A DNA stretch of 64,000 nucleotides from Bactericera cockerelli (lineage: Eukaryota > Arthropoda > Insecta > Hemiptera > Triozidae). The stretch lies in the NCBI GenBank assembly GCA_024516035.1, contig CM044963.1:20018703-20082702 (forward strand), read 5' to 3'. Below the pieces are notes generated by a model, which did not search any database, was not told the DNA's origin, and saw only the letters and a list, made by a program, of their open reading frames with translations. Below, piece after piece: positions 44,235-54,792 of this stretch; positions within the stretch are counted from its first letter, which is position 1, and each line of letters starts with the position of its first letter. Made by a program: the position numbers and the translations under genes.

Positions 44235-44840
44235 AGTCTGGCTGGGGGACTATAAAGAGGCAGTAGAAGTGTCATTCCTCCACTGTCTGGCTACCATCGT
44301 TCACGATGACGCCACCCTCTATGATGAATAAATAATTATAAAAAATAGTTTTAAAAAAATGATTTGATGTGACGTATAAAAACTAGGTACCTAGTTACCT
44401 TATAGAATCCAATCACAAGTTTCCGCGGAGTTGATTTCTCGCGACAAATCTCTCGCTGCAGACTCGGATAAGATCCAAATTGGGTCTGGGGTCGTCTGAC
44501 TGTTCATGGAAAACTGGATTATTGGATTCGGATACCTCACAGGGAGAACAGCGGAACTATAGGGTGTGTCGAAATCACAGGGAGACTAGCGGAGCTATAG
44601 GGTATGTCGAAAGAGAGTGGCCTCTGAGGTTGCTTAGATCATCATCGTGGGGTGGCGTCATCGTGAACGCTGGTAGCCAGAGAGTGAAGGAATGACTTCG
44701 CACTTCTACCACTGTCTTTACAAGGAGGCTATTAATTGACAAGGGCCTCCAGAACCAAGCTAATGCTGGTCTACTCCCTCTTTTTAGTCCCCCAGCCAGA
44801 CTGCTGGTCTACTCCCTAATTTTAGTCCCCCAGCCAGACT
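44235..44840. mobile_element. Foldback element with ~100-bp arms
   Basis: The left end, AGTCTGGCTGGGGGACTA, is complementary to TAGTCCCCCAGCCAGACT at 44823-44840. Inner arms also pair: CTGGCTACCATCGTTCACGA and TGACGCCACCC (left, about 44286) with GGGTGGCGTCATCGTGAACG and CTGGTAGCCAG (right, about 44651). The right terminal block is duplicated in tandem, about 40 bp per unit. No clear TSD and no coding capacity. Superfamily unknown. Confidence 0.75.
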
Positions 44841-45419
44841 GCCAAGATTGAAAGCTTGACTTGTCTAATTCTAAAGGAATTCACTACCATATTTACAAGG
44901 CATAGAAAGAAAGAAGAAAACCAACTAAATAGAAGTAAGCTAAAAAAGAATATAAGTATTAATAAATAAAAAAAATGTACTGTCGTATTGATGATTATGC
45001 TGTGTTATAGCAACCTGACAAAAGTTAGGCAGCATCGTTTGTATTTTAAATACTTACATAGTTACATATACTGTATAGTATAAATATAGACTTTAGGGGG
45101 AAATTATAGACAAATTCTATATCCCAAGTCGTTGCGAAGTGTTGGTTTTCCTTATCTTACACAGTACGAAATCCGTGACTTAGCGTCACAGAGGTATTAC
45201 AAAAACGTCTATTAATTCCACACTTAAAAGATTTAGAAGTTTTTAATCTTGTGACTATGAATAAGTCCAGATGACAATGAATCCTAGTCTCTAATTAACT
45301 AATTATGAATATATAATTTTATTGTTGCATATTGGATGTCAAACAAGTTGAATTTATTATTATTATTATTATTATATATTCTTTATTTTAACAGTGAAAA
45401 AATGAAAAAAACAATATAT

Positions 45420-45512
45420 ACAATAAAAATGAAAAAGAATAGAAAATATTTGAAAACATATGTCCTAACTAAAGAGCGGGGTTATTGCCTATGGCAATCT
45501 TTTCCACCCAAC
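45420..45512 (-). mobile_element. Repeat J copy
   Basis: The minus strand reads GGGTTGGGTGGAAAAGATTG, CCATAGGCAATAACCCCGC and TCTTTAGTTAGGACATATGT. The hairpin ATTGCC/GGCAAT is intact. Confidence 0.55.
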
Positions 45513-45812
45513 CCTTATTGCTTAGAATGCTTAGATGATCAGTTTTTTAAGAGTAGCAACGACCTCAGACCTCAGAGAGTGATAAGAGAACTACGGGTGT
45601 GTTAAAAGTGTGGTAGTGAGGTCAAAGGATGAATAGAGCATATTTGAATGTTTTAGAGTAAAGAACCGCCGTGAACAATTAGGCTTATCGCGTAAAATGA
45701 GAAGAAAAAAAGAGAAAAAGCGTTAAACTCTTAAATGACCTTCGATATTCGGGAGACTTGTCAATAAAGAGATTCACCGTACACAATAGGTATTTATAAA
45801 TTAAACCACTAA

Positions 45813-45878
45813 GCTACCGGGACAAATATTCCATAGGTTCCAAGCCAAGCCGGGACAGGACAAGTGTTATCCTCCTAA
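45813..45878. mobile_element. Rearranged SINE-B fragments
   Basis: CACTAAGCTACCGGGACA is the end of a minus-strand head, followed directly by CAAGCCGGGACAGGACAAGT in plus orientation. The two pieces are opposed and the middle of the element is missing. Confidence 0.55.
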
Positions 45879-46163
45879 GAAGTAAAGAAAAAGATGGTCA
45901 TTTCACGATAAGCTCGATTTTGATATAACTCTGGCCTCGTTTATCCGAGGCTCAACATATTATAGTCTAAAAATCCGTCTCAACTTCTGCTATCTTTTGA
46001 TCTAACCTCCAGCTCACTACCACCCCTCTAACCCCCCTAGGCTCAAGTTAAACATTCTACCCTTTCGTCTTGAATTTCTCGTGCCTCGATTGCCCGAAGC
46101 TGAAGATATTATAGTCAAAAGATGCGTTAGAAGCTGCTCTATCTTAGTACCGACTCTCTACAG

Positions 46164-46418
46164 CAGCGGTCGGCAACCTTTTGAACTGCGCGGACCCCTA
46201 GCTTATCACGAAAATTTTTAAGGGACCCCCACATTATCAAAGGGGGGGTATGAAAAAAAAGTAGTTAGGGGGAAGTAGGGTACTTCGGACTATTTATGAT
46301 TCGAGTTCATGAGCTATTTTTCTTCTCCTTTTTTTAAATCCTGAAATGGCTTCGCGGACCCCCAATTTAGCTCTCGCGGACTCCCAGGGGTCCGCGGACC
46401 CCAGGTTGCCGACCGCTG
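46164..46418. mobile_element. hAT MITE, 255 bp
   Basis: A perfect 8-bp TSD, CTCTACAG, lies at 46156-46163 and 46419-46426. The terminal repeats are CAGCGGTCGGCAACCT and its complement, a well-known style of hAT end. Sub-terminal GCGGACCCC blocks occur on both sides. There is no coding capacity. Confidence 0.92.
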
Positions 46419-46735
46419 CTCTACAGTCTCTACAGTCCCAACTCTCTACAGTCAAATCTGTGGGCGCGGGGGGTGTTCGATTCCCATTCATTCCGCTCAA
46501 TTTGTGTACATTGTGAAACAGACTTCACACACACTAAAGCAGCGCGTAGAAAATTCATTCATTGTTTGCTACTAAAAACCATGTGTGACATCAAGGGGAA
46601 TCGAACGGGGAACCTATGAATAAAATGTCTGCGTCTCCACCCAACACATTAATTTTTTCTATAGAGAGATTTATTTAGCGTTCGCGAAAGATTTCGTTAT
46701 CACGTGTTATAATCTCAATCTGTCCGCTTTGATAT

Positions 46736-46830
46736 TTTTACCACATAATAATACGTCTTGGGCTTAATGCTGCAATAATGGAGCTTAATAGTCCCAATTG
46801 GGCAGTATAAATATGGCGATATTATTACAA
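46736..46830 (+). mobile_element. SINE-B 3' half
   Basis: TTTTTACCACATAATAATAC, GTCTTGGGCTTAATGCTGCA and TGGGCAGTATAAATATGGCG. The tRNA-like head is missing. A short SINE-D-like piece (CACTGGTCGGTACTCATTCA) follows at 46836-46890. Confidence 0.75.
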
Positions 46831-46896
46831 TGTCACCACTGGTCGGTACTCATTCAAGTAAGTACTCAATTTTCCTTATGAGGTATTTCCACGGAG

Positions 46897-47222
46897 CCAG
46901 CCTCCGTTGCGCAATGGTTGTGACTACTGCCCGTAGTCCAGAGTTCCCGAGTTCAACTCCCGGTTGGGACAGAGTTTTCGACAAAATTCTGTTCCATCCA
47001 AACACGTGAGGCTGGCATTTCCGGCCCTACCCAGGCTGGGTGAGGTTAATGTGGGTAGCTGGTACGATTCCCAGCGAATGGAGGGTAAAACCCCCGTCCT
47101 GACTAACTATCTCAATCAGGACGTTAAAACCAAATAGAATCAACTGGTCACAATAGATCTAATTAGGTCGCAGTGTTCATTGTAAGGTTTTCACTGAAAG
47201 CCCTGCAACCAGGTCAAATAAT
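46897..47222 (+). mobile_element. SINE-E, best-preserved copy
   Basis: GCCTCCGTTGCGCAATGGTT (A-box), CCCGAGTTCAACTCCCGGTT (B-box), GACAAAATTCTGTTCCATCC, then the shared body GGCCCTACCCAGGCTGGGTG and GATTCCCAGCGAATGGAGGG. GTCCTGACTAACTATCTCAA and ATAGAATCAACTGGTCACAA follow. It ends CTGCAACCAGGTCAAATAAT and can serve as the family reference. Confidence 0.92.
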
Positions 47223-47235
47223 AATAAAAATAAAA

Positions 47236-47358
47236 ATAATGAGGATCTCTCGTAATCCGAATACAGAGCAGAAAAACTCTTTACCTAAATCTGGGGATCG
47301 AACCCAGGTCACTGTGCGTGCAACCAGTGCGCTATACCACTCAGCTCCGGCGACTACT
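47236..47358 (-). mobile_element. SINE-D-like diverged copy
   Basis: The minus strand has GTCGCCGGAGCTGAGTGGTA, GCGCACTGGTTGCACGCACA, GTGACCTGGGTTCGATCCCC and TTTTTCTGCTCTGTATTCGG. It follows directly after the SINE-E and stops early. Confidence 0.72.
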
Positions 47359-47573
47359 TTAATCTCTCAATCTATTATATTCAAGTGGTTTTTGTCAACC
47401 CAACAGTGTAGTACACACTGACTACTATATATGATTAACCATCAAGAAATTTCAATGGATGAAATTAAATAATAATAATTCCGTGTCCGTGCGACAGGCA
47501 AAGATACCTATATCACGGTGGTGAGAGGATTTATGGACGCCCAGATCCAATGTCTAGGCTCCTTCCATGTCCA

Positions 47574-47821
47574 GTGATTCTATTTGGTTTTACGTCCTGA
47601 TATGAGATAGTCAGGACGGGGATTTTACCCTCCATTCGTGGGAATCGTACCGCTACTCACATTAACCTCGCCCAGACTGGTAGGGCCGGAATTGCCAGCC
47701 TCAATATTATGTACGGAAGGGAACAGAATTTTCTGTGTGAAAAATCTGTTCCAACCGGGGATCGCACACGGTATCTCTGAACTACGGGTCGTAGTCATAA
47801 CCATTACACCACAGAGGCTGG
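47574..47821 (-). mobile_element. SINE-E copy
   Basis: The minus-strand head reads CCAGCCTCTGTGGTGTAATG, GTTATGACTACGACCCGTAG and GTGCGATCCCCGGTTGGAAC. The body has CCTACCAGTCTGGGCGAGG and GGAGGGTAAAATCCCCGTCC, ending at GTAAAACCAAATAGAATCA. Confidence 0.87.
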
Positions 47822-47831
47822 AATGAAAGAA

Positions 47832-48043
47832 TAATACTATTTAGTGGAAGACAACCCCACCAGGCGAGGTTAGTGCTCAAAACATTTTCTACCAACTAAC
47901 CCTCGCAGTCTTATTATTATAATATGGTCACAAACTCAAATTAATGAGGAAATACTCATGCATTAGGTGGGATTCGAACCAATGGATCCCTACGCTACCT
48001 GGATTACCATACTAGTGCGTTAACCACTTGAGTAGCAATGCAC
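47832..48043 (-). mobile_element. SINE-H copy
   Basis: The minus-strand head reads TGCATTGCTACTCAAGTGGT, TAACGCACTAGTATGGTAAT and CCATTGGTTCGAATCCCACC. The left end reads AATAATACTATTTAGTGGAA. It lies 10 bp from the SINE-E, so the two form a tight cluster. Confidence 0.87.
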
Positions 48044-48945
48044 GGTAAATAAAATTGAATCAATGCATCGCTGGGAACTTAATAATAATAATAAATTTAT
48101 TCGGTTTTCAATAATCATCATTGTTAAAAGTTCCGCTAAGTACATTTGTACTTTTCGGGAGCTTCGATTTTCATTTCTTGTTTACTTTTTGATTTTCATT
48201 TTGATCTTAAATTTCGTTGTTGTTCAATAAAAACTTTTTTATTTCTCTTTTCATTTTGTTCTCATCTTCTATTTGTTTCATCTCGTTTGGTAAGTTGTTT
48301 AAAATTGTTGTTACTTGATATGCTATGGTTGATTTTCCGTAGTTGTTTTAAATGTTTGGTGTCTTGTAAATTGTGTGTCGGGTATTGTATGCTGTTTCAT
48401 GTATTTCTCTGTATTGATCTTCATAATAATGTTGTGTCAGTAATGTATATTTGTGTATCCTTAGTAATGTATACTTACTTAGCACGGTTTCTTACACCAC
48501 ATCGACCTCTGGGCACAAACCAGAATCACCGGTGAATAATAAACCGGAATAAAACCAGCGGAAGACATCCTGAGCTGTTCAGGAGTCTTTCTGGTGTCCT
48601 GTCGTCCTTCACTAGAACCGCTGACCATGATAATGTCCGTCCATTCTAAGTGACATAGTCTTTACTCCATTTTTAGAAGAAATAAATGAACATCAGTAAG
48701 TATAGGCTACTGTAATGTGGTGGGTGGGCTGTGTGAGGAGTTGTGTCCTGAGCTTGAGGCTTCCCATGAAAATTGGCGAATTTTTTTGTTAATTAAATTT
48801 AAAAATTGAAAATATTACAAACGCGAACACAATACTTCCGTTTTCTAACAGTAGAAATTGACGGAAGTAATACCACTATTTGATATTTGTAAATCGGTTG
48901 AATACGAAAGAATCTTACATTAATTTTAGTTAGGCTTTCAAAAGG
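48044..48945. other. Intergenic DNA, open frame not credible
   Basis: A 129-codon open frame (48146-48535) is Leu/Phe/Cys-rich with no recognisable domain. A repeat K fragment (CACAATACTTCCGTTTTCTA) lies near 48828-48872. Nothing else was recognised. Confidence 0.5.
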
Positions 48946-49106
48946 GTTGGGTGGAAGAGATTGGCACAGGCAATAACCCAATAGGTAGGACATTGGTTTA
49001 TTTCTTTTTTACTTATTTTTCTGTCATTTGTTTGTTTTTCTTAATTTTATAACGTTTTCATTGTAGTTTGTCCTCCTAATAAAGCATACTATAATAATAA
49101 TAATAA
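48946..49106 (+). mobile_element. Repeat J copy with ATAATAATA tail
   Basis: GGGTTGGGTGGAAGAGATTG, GCACAGGCAATAACCC, an AT-rich body, GTCCTCCTAATAAAGCATAC and an (ATA)n tail. It is the most complete 3' end of this family in the window. Confidence 0.6.
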
Positions 49107-49165
49107 TAAAAGAAGTGAGAAAGGAGGTAAAATACTGTAAAAATCAAGTCTGCGATTTTTTTTAA

Positions 49166-49352
49166 ATTGGGTTTAACGTCTCTTTCAACTGCATGGTCAT
49201 ATCACGACGGGGATGTTACCCTACATTCGAAGGAAACTCACAAACCTGCTGTCCACATTAACCTCACCCAGCCTGGGTTGGGTCGGAAAGCCAGCATCTT
49301 TAAGCATTTACCTCGCTGGACGTTGCTTAACTTTGGTGATCCTACGAGAACG
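49166..49352 (-). mobile_element. 5S-derived SINE-C copy
   Basis: GGGTTTAACGTCTCTTTCAA at the left and CCTCACCCAGCCTGGGTTGG in the body. The minus strand carries GTTCTCGTAGGATCACCAAA and GTTAAGCAACGTCCAGCGAG at the right; the far 5' end is missing. Confidence 0.85.
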
Positions 49353-49425
49353 ATTTGAAAGTCTGCGATTTGAACTACACACATTGATGATGAGGTCAAG
49401 GACACAATAATTTATGACATTAGTC

Positions 49426-49653
49426 TGTCCGGTAGCTCAGTGGTAAAGGCGGCACTTTGTGAACCCAAAGGTTCCAGAGTTCGTGGGTTCAAAACCCAGC
49501 CGGGACATGACAAGTTATCCTAACATTCGGGATTTTTAGCACATAATTATTTGTCTTGGGCTTACTGACATACCTATATAACTTATTCCATTCTTCCAGA
49601 ATGGGACTTTAATAGTCCTAATAGGACAGTATAAATAAGGCGATATTATTATA
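49426..49653 (+). mobile_element. SINE-B, full copy with a small insert
   Basis: TGTCCGGTAGCTCAGTGGTA, GTTCGTGGGTTCAAAACCCA, GCCGGGACATGACAAGTTAT, and AGGACAGTATAAATAAGGCG at the end. About 25 bases (ACATACCTATATAACTTATT and more) interrupt the 3' part. Confidence 0.88.
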
Positions 49654-49802
49654 TCCCGTTATTCCAGCAGTAAGCTCAAGGCGTTTTACTATGTAGTCAA
49701 AATCCCAAATGAGAGGATAACTTGTCATGTAACAGTTGGGTTTCGAACTCGCGACTTCTGGATTACCAGATAGACGCCTTGACCACCGAGTTACCGGAAC
49801 AG
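49654..49802 (-). mobile_element. SINE-B, tail-to-tail with the previous copy
   Basis: ATTCCAGCAGTAAGCTCAAG at the left and the minus-strand head TCCGGTAACTCGGTGGTCAA at the right, with GCGAGTTCGAAACCCAACTG. It directly abuts the plus copy, forming an inverted pair of about 375 bp. Confidence 0.85.
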
Positions 49803-50150
49803 AAGCCATGATTTCGTGGCTGCTCTGTCGGCGCTGTCCGCTGTCTTATTGTACCTACACAATAGATATTGTATGATCTAATCACCGTCATGTTCGGGTG
49901 ATCGTTTGAGGAACAGGATCGTTCGGAGGCGATCCCTGATCATCCTCAAAGGCGGTTGGGATGGCCTATGGCCAAGTGTTCGGATACGCCATCATACCTT
50001 AAAACTAAATAATTAAAGTTAAGAAAATAAAAGAAAGGAGACCAATGTTGGAGTAGAGATAATGTCACTTATATATAATTATACATTAATAATTATTGTT
50101 AACAAACACTGAACGTATTAAAATGGTACACAAATAATATCCCGGCGGGC

Positions 50151-50316
50151 ACTCGCGCTATTCGGATACCGAACTGGCTGCGCTCTCGTCATAGAGCGGG
50201 TAAGACAAGACTGACTGCCTAATGGTCTAGTCAGAAACACTTTCGATGGCTGAGCTTTCCTGCTGACTCAGTCGACAGACCTATGGTTTTGCGGATCATC
50301 AAACACCGGCAAACCA
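50151..50316 (+). repeat. 166-bp direct repeat, left copy
   Basis: It starts ACTCGCGCTATTCGGATACC and ends ACACCGGCAAACCA. I found no difference from 50973-51138. The interval between the two copies is 656 bp. The repeat is GC-richer than its surroundings. It lacks the TG...CA ends of a normal LTR, and I recognise no primer-binding site. Confidence 0.9.
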
Positions 50317-50827
50317 TCTTTCCTTTACTTTAAACATCGATCGTCCTCGATTGACTGGTCCTCATGATTGAAAGCTCCAAACCATCTTTCCTAAGCCTAT
50401 GCACACTAGGCTCGATAGAACCACACACTTGGGTTCCGACCCACAAGGTTCATTTAGGGTGCCGTGCCGCCGAGATTTGAAACTGTCAATTAAAATTATT
50501 TTATATTAATATGACAGACAGATAGATTATACAACAAAAATTGGTTCTGAAAATTAAGATGACGACATTGAATGTAAATAAGTAAAAATTGGGGTGACGA
50601 CTTTTAATATAGTAAATATAAATTAATATGGCGACATTGAATACAAATAGACATAAGGTTGATGACAAAAATAAATCAAATGAATAAAAACAGACAGGTA
50701 AAATAAAAGATTCTATTGTATGCATCTACATAGCTCGGGCGATTCAATCAGTTTGACTACGGTTAAAGTATTATCCCCACAAATTACATTATACTTATTT
50801 TAACCACCCGAGACACAAGGATTTTAT

Positions 50828-50872
50828 TATTTTTTTTTTTTTTTTTTTTTTTATTTTTTTTTTATAAATATG
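50828..50872. repeat. Poly-T run
   Basis: A T-rich run with single A interruptions, between the two 166-bp repeats. Confidence 0.85.
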
Positions 50873-50972
50873 CAGAAGTCTAACCCTAACTAAATATACC
50901 TGTACGGATTACTACCCAACCATCACTTCATCTGTCGACTAGTGTGTATCAGTGGACAATCTCTTCTCGAGG

Positions 50973-51138
50973 ACTCGCGCTATTCGGATACCGAACTGGC
51001 TGCGCTCTCGTCATAGAGCGGGTAAGACAAGACTGACTGCCTAATGGTCTAGTCAGAAACACTTTCGATGGCTGAGCTTTCCTGCTGACTCAGTCGACAG
51101 ACCTATGGTTTTGCGGATCATCAAACACCGGCAAACCA
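50973..51138 (+). repeat. 166-bp direct repeat, right copy
   Basis: Identical by eye to 50151-50316. It could be one end of a small terminal-repeat element, a segmental duplication or an assembly error. Confidence 0.9.
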
Positions 51139-51955
51139 ATATTATAGGCTAACATGGGCCTTGAAGACCGTGTGTTTAATTCAACAGAAATTCGATACTG
51201 ATTATTATCTACAGCTTATAAACAGCAGGTCCAGTTACCTTCTTATTCAACAAACATAGAATTTCTAGTTTTAGTATTTACGTAACTTGTGAGTTGATTT
51301 CAAGATTAACTAGCTAAAGCATTTTCCCACACAGTACAAAAATAATGATAACAAAAATTAATAAAAAAAACTGTCAATTATGAACACAATACTTCCTCGT
51401 TATTGCTTCACATTGTATACCTACTACCTACACGTGGCAATTTTGAGATTTTCTACTAAATCACTAGTATCTCTAAAACCGCTGAACCGATTTGTTTTAT
51501 ATGGTAGAATATTATTTTTTCTACATTCTATATTCTACAAAAATTTCTGTATTAGCAAGTCGTGAACCTTATTTTTTGACTTTTTTGTCCGAAATTTCGG
51601 ATTTTCTTAAATATCAGAGTTGAAATTTAATTAATTAAAAATTAAATATGAATAGCATAATATGTATAACAATAATATGCATATATGTACGTACAAAATT
51701 TCATCAAAATCGGGTGAACCGTTCACGAGATATAAGCGTTTAAGTAAAAAGTTACTGGTCAGACGCATGGTCTCTTTCCCCAGAACCGCTAGTATGAATT
51801 CAATGAATTTAAAATGGGACCATCTGCAGAACGTCTCCTAAATATGTGCAAAATTTAATCAAAATCCGTTGAGTAGATTCCGAGTTTTGTGCGTTACAAG
51901 GAATCGTTTTAACAGTCCGACGGACCGACAGACCGACACAAAACCAAAGTGGCTC

Positions 51956-52079
51956 AGGAGGTTACGAAACGTCCAGAAATATAAAAAAAAATTGAAATCG
52001 GAGCAAAAAAATATTTTTTTTTTATAAAAACGAACCCAATACTTCCGATTTCTAATATTAGAAATTTCTCGGAAGTAAA
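51956..52079 (+). mobile_element. Repeat K, reference copy
   Basis: GAGGTTACGAAACGTCCAGA, TTGAAATCGGAGCAAAAAAA, then a terminal foldback. ACTTCCGA and TCGGAAGT enclose a perfect 16-bp palindrome, TTTCTAATATTAGAAA, at 52049-52064. Upstream, 51570-51955 has phrases such as CAAAATCGGGTGAACCGTTC, common in insect repeats. Confidence 0.68.
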
Positions 52080-52081
52080 AG

Positions 52082-52199
52082 AATGGAAACAATATATACA
52101 TTAAAAAGGAAAAATAGATAAATATACATAGGTATGTCCTAACTAAGAGGCTTGGTTAATTGGTTATTGCCTATGGCAAACTTTTCCACCCAACCCTTT
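52082..52199 (-). mobile_element. Repeat J copy
   Basis: The minus strand reads GGGTTGGGTGGAAAAGTTTG, CCATAGGCAATAACCAATTA and TAGTTAGGACATACCTATGT. It directly abuts repeat K. Confidence 0.55.
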
Positions 52200-52658
52200 T
52201 TGAACAGTTTCTGAGCGTGGCTTGCGTCTTATTCAAAATCTTTTCAAAATCCAAAATACCAGAAGAAGACGTTGTACCTAATTGCTCCAGCCACTTCGGA
52301 ATTCTATTGATTATGAATGAATTAATATGAATGGATTTTATATTTTATGTATTACGATTTAGCTTTATCTTTTTTTATTTTTATAGTCAATTAAACTAAT
52401 ATGAAATTACTTCTTCTTTAGGACTTTCGGGACACCCTGTAAACATTGTTTGAAATAAAGGTACAGAGCTGGTTTTCATACATGTTACCTACCTTGACAG
52501 GTATTGCTAACCAGGCAGTCCAGGCACTAATTCTAGGGTGGTATGGAAAACACGAAAACAAGAAACCGGACAATTTTTTTTTATTTTAAATATGATACTT
52601 TTTTTATTGTACTGTGCGAACATTTTATTTTATCATACATAATTATACACTAAAAAAA

Positions 52659-52810
52659 CCGACCTCAGTAGCTTGATCGATAAGGCGGCGGACTTGTCAC
52701 CTGAAGGTCGGTGGTTCAAGTCCCGGTTTCAGCGTGGATTTGGTGAAGCGAGTTTGAGTAGTTGTATATCACGAAGGTGATTGGCACAAATATGATAACT
52801 TTTCAAACTG
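52659..52810 (+). mobile_element. SINE-F with 15-bp TSD
   Basis: A perfect TSD, TATACACTAAAAAAA, lies at 52644-52658 and 52811-52825. CGACCTCAGTAGCTTGATCG (A-box), GGTGGTTCAAGTCCCGGTTT (B-box) and GAAGGTGATTGGCACAAATA at the end. Full length. Confidence 0.92.
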
Positions 52811-52975
52811 TATACACTAAAAAAAAGAGATTTTATTACATCTTTAGTTGAGATTGAACCAAAAACTGGAGGATGAAATTTTCGTCTCTGGAAAGGAAAA
52901 GAAGGAGATTATTAGGGTGCCTAGCTGTTTGGTATTTAGTACAAGATACTGTATTATAAGTCTACATAATAATAA

Positions 52976-53156
52976 TTCCGTTGAGGTAGACAGGACGCGA
53001 GTTTCACCCTCCATTCGCAGGGAATCGTACCAGCTACCCACATTAACCTCACCCAGCCTGGGTAGGGCCGGAATGGCCAGCCTCATGTTCGGAGGGAACA
53101 GAATTTTCTGTGTGAAAAGTCTGTTCCAACCGGGAATCGAACTCAGGAGGCTGGCG
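52976..53156 (-). mobile_element. SINE-E copy, head truncated
   Basis: The minus strand reads CCTGAGTTCGATTCCCGGTT (B-box), GGAACAGACTTTTCACACAG and the shared body GGCCCTACCCAGGCTGGGTG, ending GGGTGAAACTCGCGTCCTG. The A-box half is replaced by CCAGCCT directly before the B-box. Confidence 0.85.
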
Positions 53157-53455
53157 TAAGTCCACATGAACACTCACCACATTCTGGGAGATTTTCTATT
53201 TTCATTAAATAACAATGAGTTAGATTGGTATGACCAATCCGAAGGCGGGTAATGGACATTTGTTCACGCCTGTTCATATTGAAGGGTAGATGCTATGGTT
53301 TATTATCAAGTTTGATTTCGCGAAGTTTGTTATCGGTCAAATTTACATTTATTATTCCAGAGAGAAACAATTTTTTCCGTCGAAAAATCTAACTGGAAGT
53401 TATTTCTGTTATTATCAACTTACTTTACTTTACGAGTCCAGGTCATCAATTGCCT

Positions 53456-53609
53456 TCATATGGTTTCTTGCCAATAACGAGCGACTTCTACTGCCTGGTT
53501 GTTGGCTTCTAGAAGATCTTGTGTGTTACATATTGTTAGGAGTTTTGGACAGACCAGGCGATGTGTTGCATGGTCTGGATGGCGCCACATTCACATTTGT
53601 CATCTTCTG
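53456..53609 (-). pseudogene. LINE polymerase C-terminal fragment
   Basis: The minus strand encodes a C-x-C-G...QTMQHI zinc-knuckle-like motif (KCECGAIQTMQHIAWSV). A stop or shift follows, then in another frame TQDLLEANNQAVEVARYWQE and a stop at 53456. This cysteine motif followed by a short helical W-containing tail is the usual C-terminus of Jockey/RTE-like non-LTR polymerases. It is a broken remnant with no reverse transcriptase domain nearby. Confidence 0.68.
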
Positions 53610-53974
53610 ATAGTTTCCATTTGAACATTATCAACTATAGTCCTAATCTTAATGTATAATATTTTTACTTTTACTTTAATCCTCTTTCTCAAGACGGTTT
53701 TTGTTCTTGAGATACAGGGCCGGACGTCCTGGGTAATGGATATTATCTAATTATTATGCTCTAATAATAGGTAGTAGAGACATAATACGACTAATACGAT
53801 TCATAGACATGTTGACCTATACATAATATTTAAGAGTTACGTCATGTGATCCATGTATCCATTGTGTTTTTAATTTTTAAGATTGCCGCACGTGACCAAT
53901 TGTCTATTTCCGTTTTTATGAGGTCATGACTGTTCAAAATAATGAGGTCAAAATCAATGAGCATATTAAATAGA

Positions 53975-54285
53975 GCGCACGAATAGCTCAGTTGTGAAGT
54001 ACTCGCTTGCTATGCGAAAGGTCCCCAGATCGAACCCCCGCGCAGACAAAATTTTGTACTAAAAATTTGGTTACAGTTGTTTGTAAGGTATACCTTCCGG
54101 TGCGCTCGTGGTGACCCAGCACCTAAATCAGAAGTATAGTGTCATTTCTCGCCCATCAGAGAGGAGGCATACTACAGGCTGGGCAGGCTACAACAAAGAC
54201 CACAAACGTCTACAGTAGCTCCTGTTTCAGGGCTCTGAAATAAAAAAGGCTGTGAAACACTCATCTTTAAAAAAATAAAAAATAA
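53975..54285 (+). mobile_element. SINE-A, full-length copy
   Basis: GCGCACGAATAGCTCAGTTG (A-box), CCAGATCGAACCCCCGCGCA (B-box), CTTCCGGTGCGCTCGTGGTG and CAGGCTACAACAAAGACCAC, ending ACTCATCTTTAAAAAAATAA. Confidence 0.9.
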
Positions 54286-54792
54286 ATCAGACATTATTCG
54301 TGTAGATCGCACATTACAAAGGAAACAATAGATTGTGAACGATTACTCAAGTGGAGCCAAGTCGGGCGTGGAGAGAAGTTGGATCACTCGTAGTTTGACC
54401 ATTTGTTGACATAAATTTACCTGCCGGTAGTCTGACCGGCAAAAAAATAAACCAAATGCTAAAGTAAGGTGATTGTATGTGACTGGAAGGTCCTTCATTT
54501 CTTTAATCAGCAAACATGATTGTCTCATAAATTTTGAATGTTCTGGAGTTCTATTTTTTTTAACTTCTCTTAATCTTTATTTTTTTTAATTCTATTTTTT
54601 TAATATTCATCTGTCGTACTTCCAAGGTTTGATTTGTTTACCAAGTAGGTAACACAAGATTTTGATATTAGTATAAGATCTGAAATTGTTAGTATAGATC
54701 TCCCGCGTGTACTGTGATGGAAAGAAAAATATAAGCTTACAAAACACAGGACTTTAGAGGTACTTTAGAGCACCTTCAGTTAATTGTCTATT

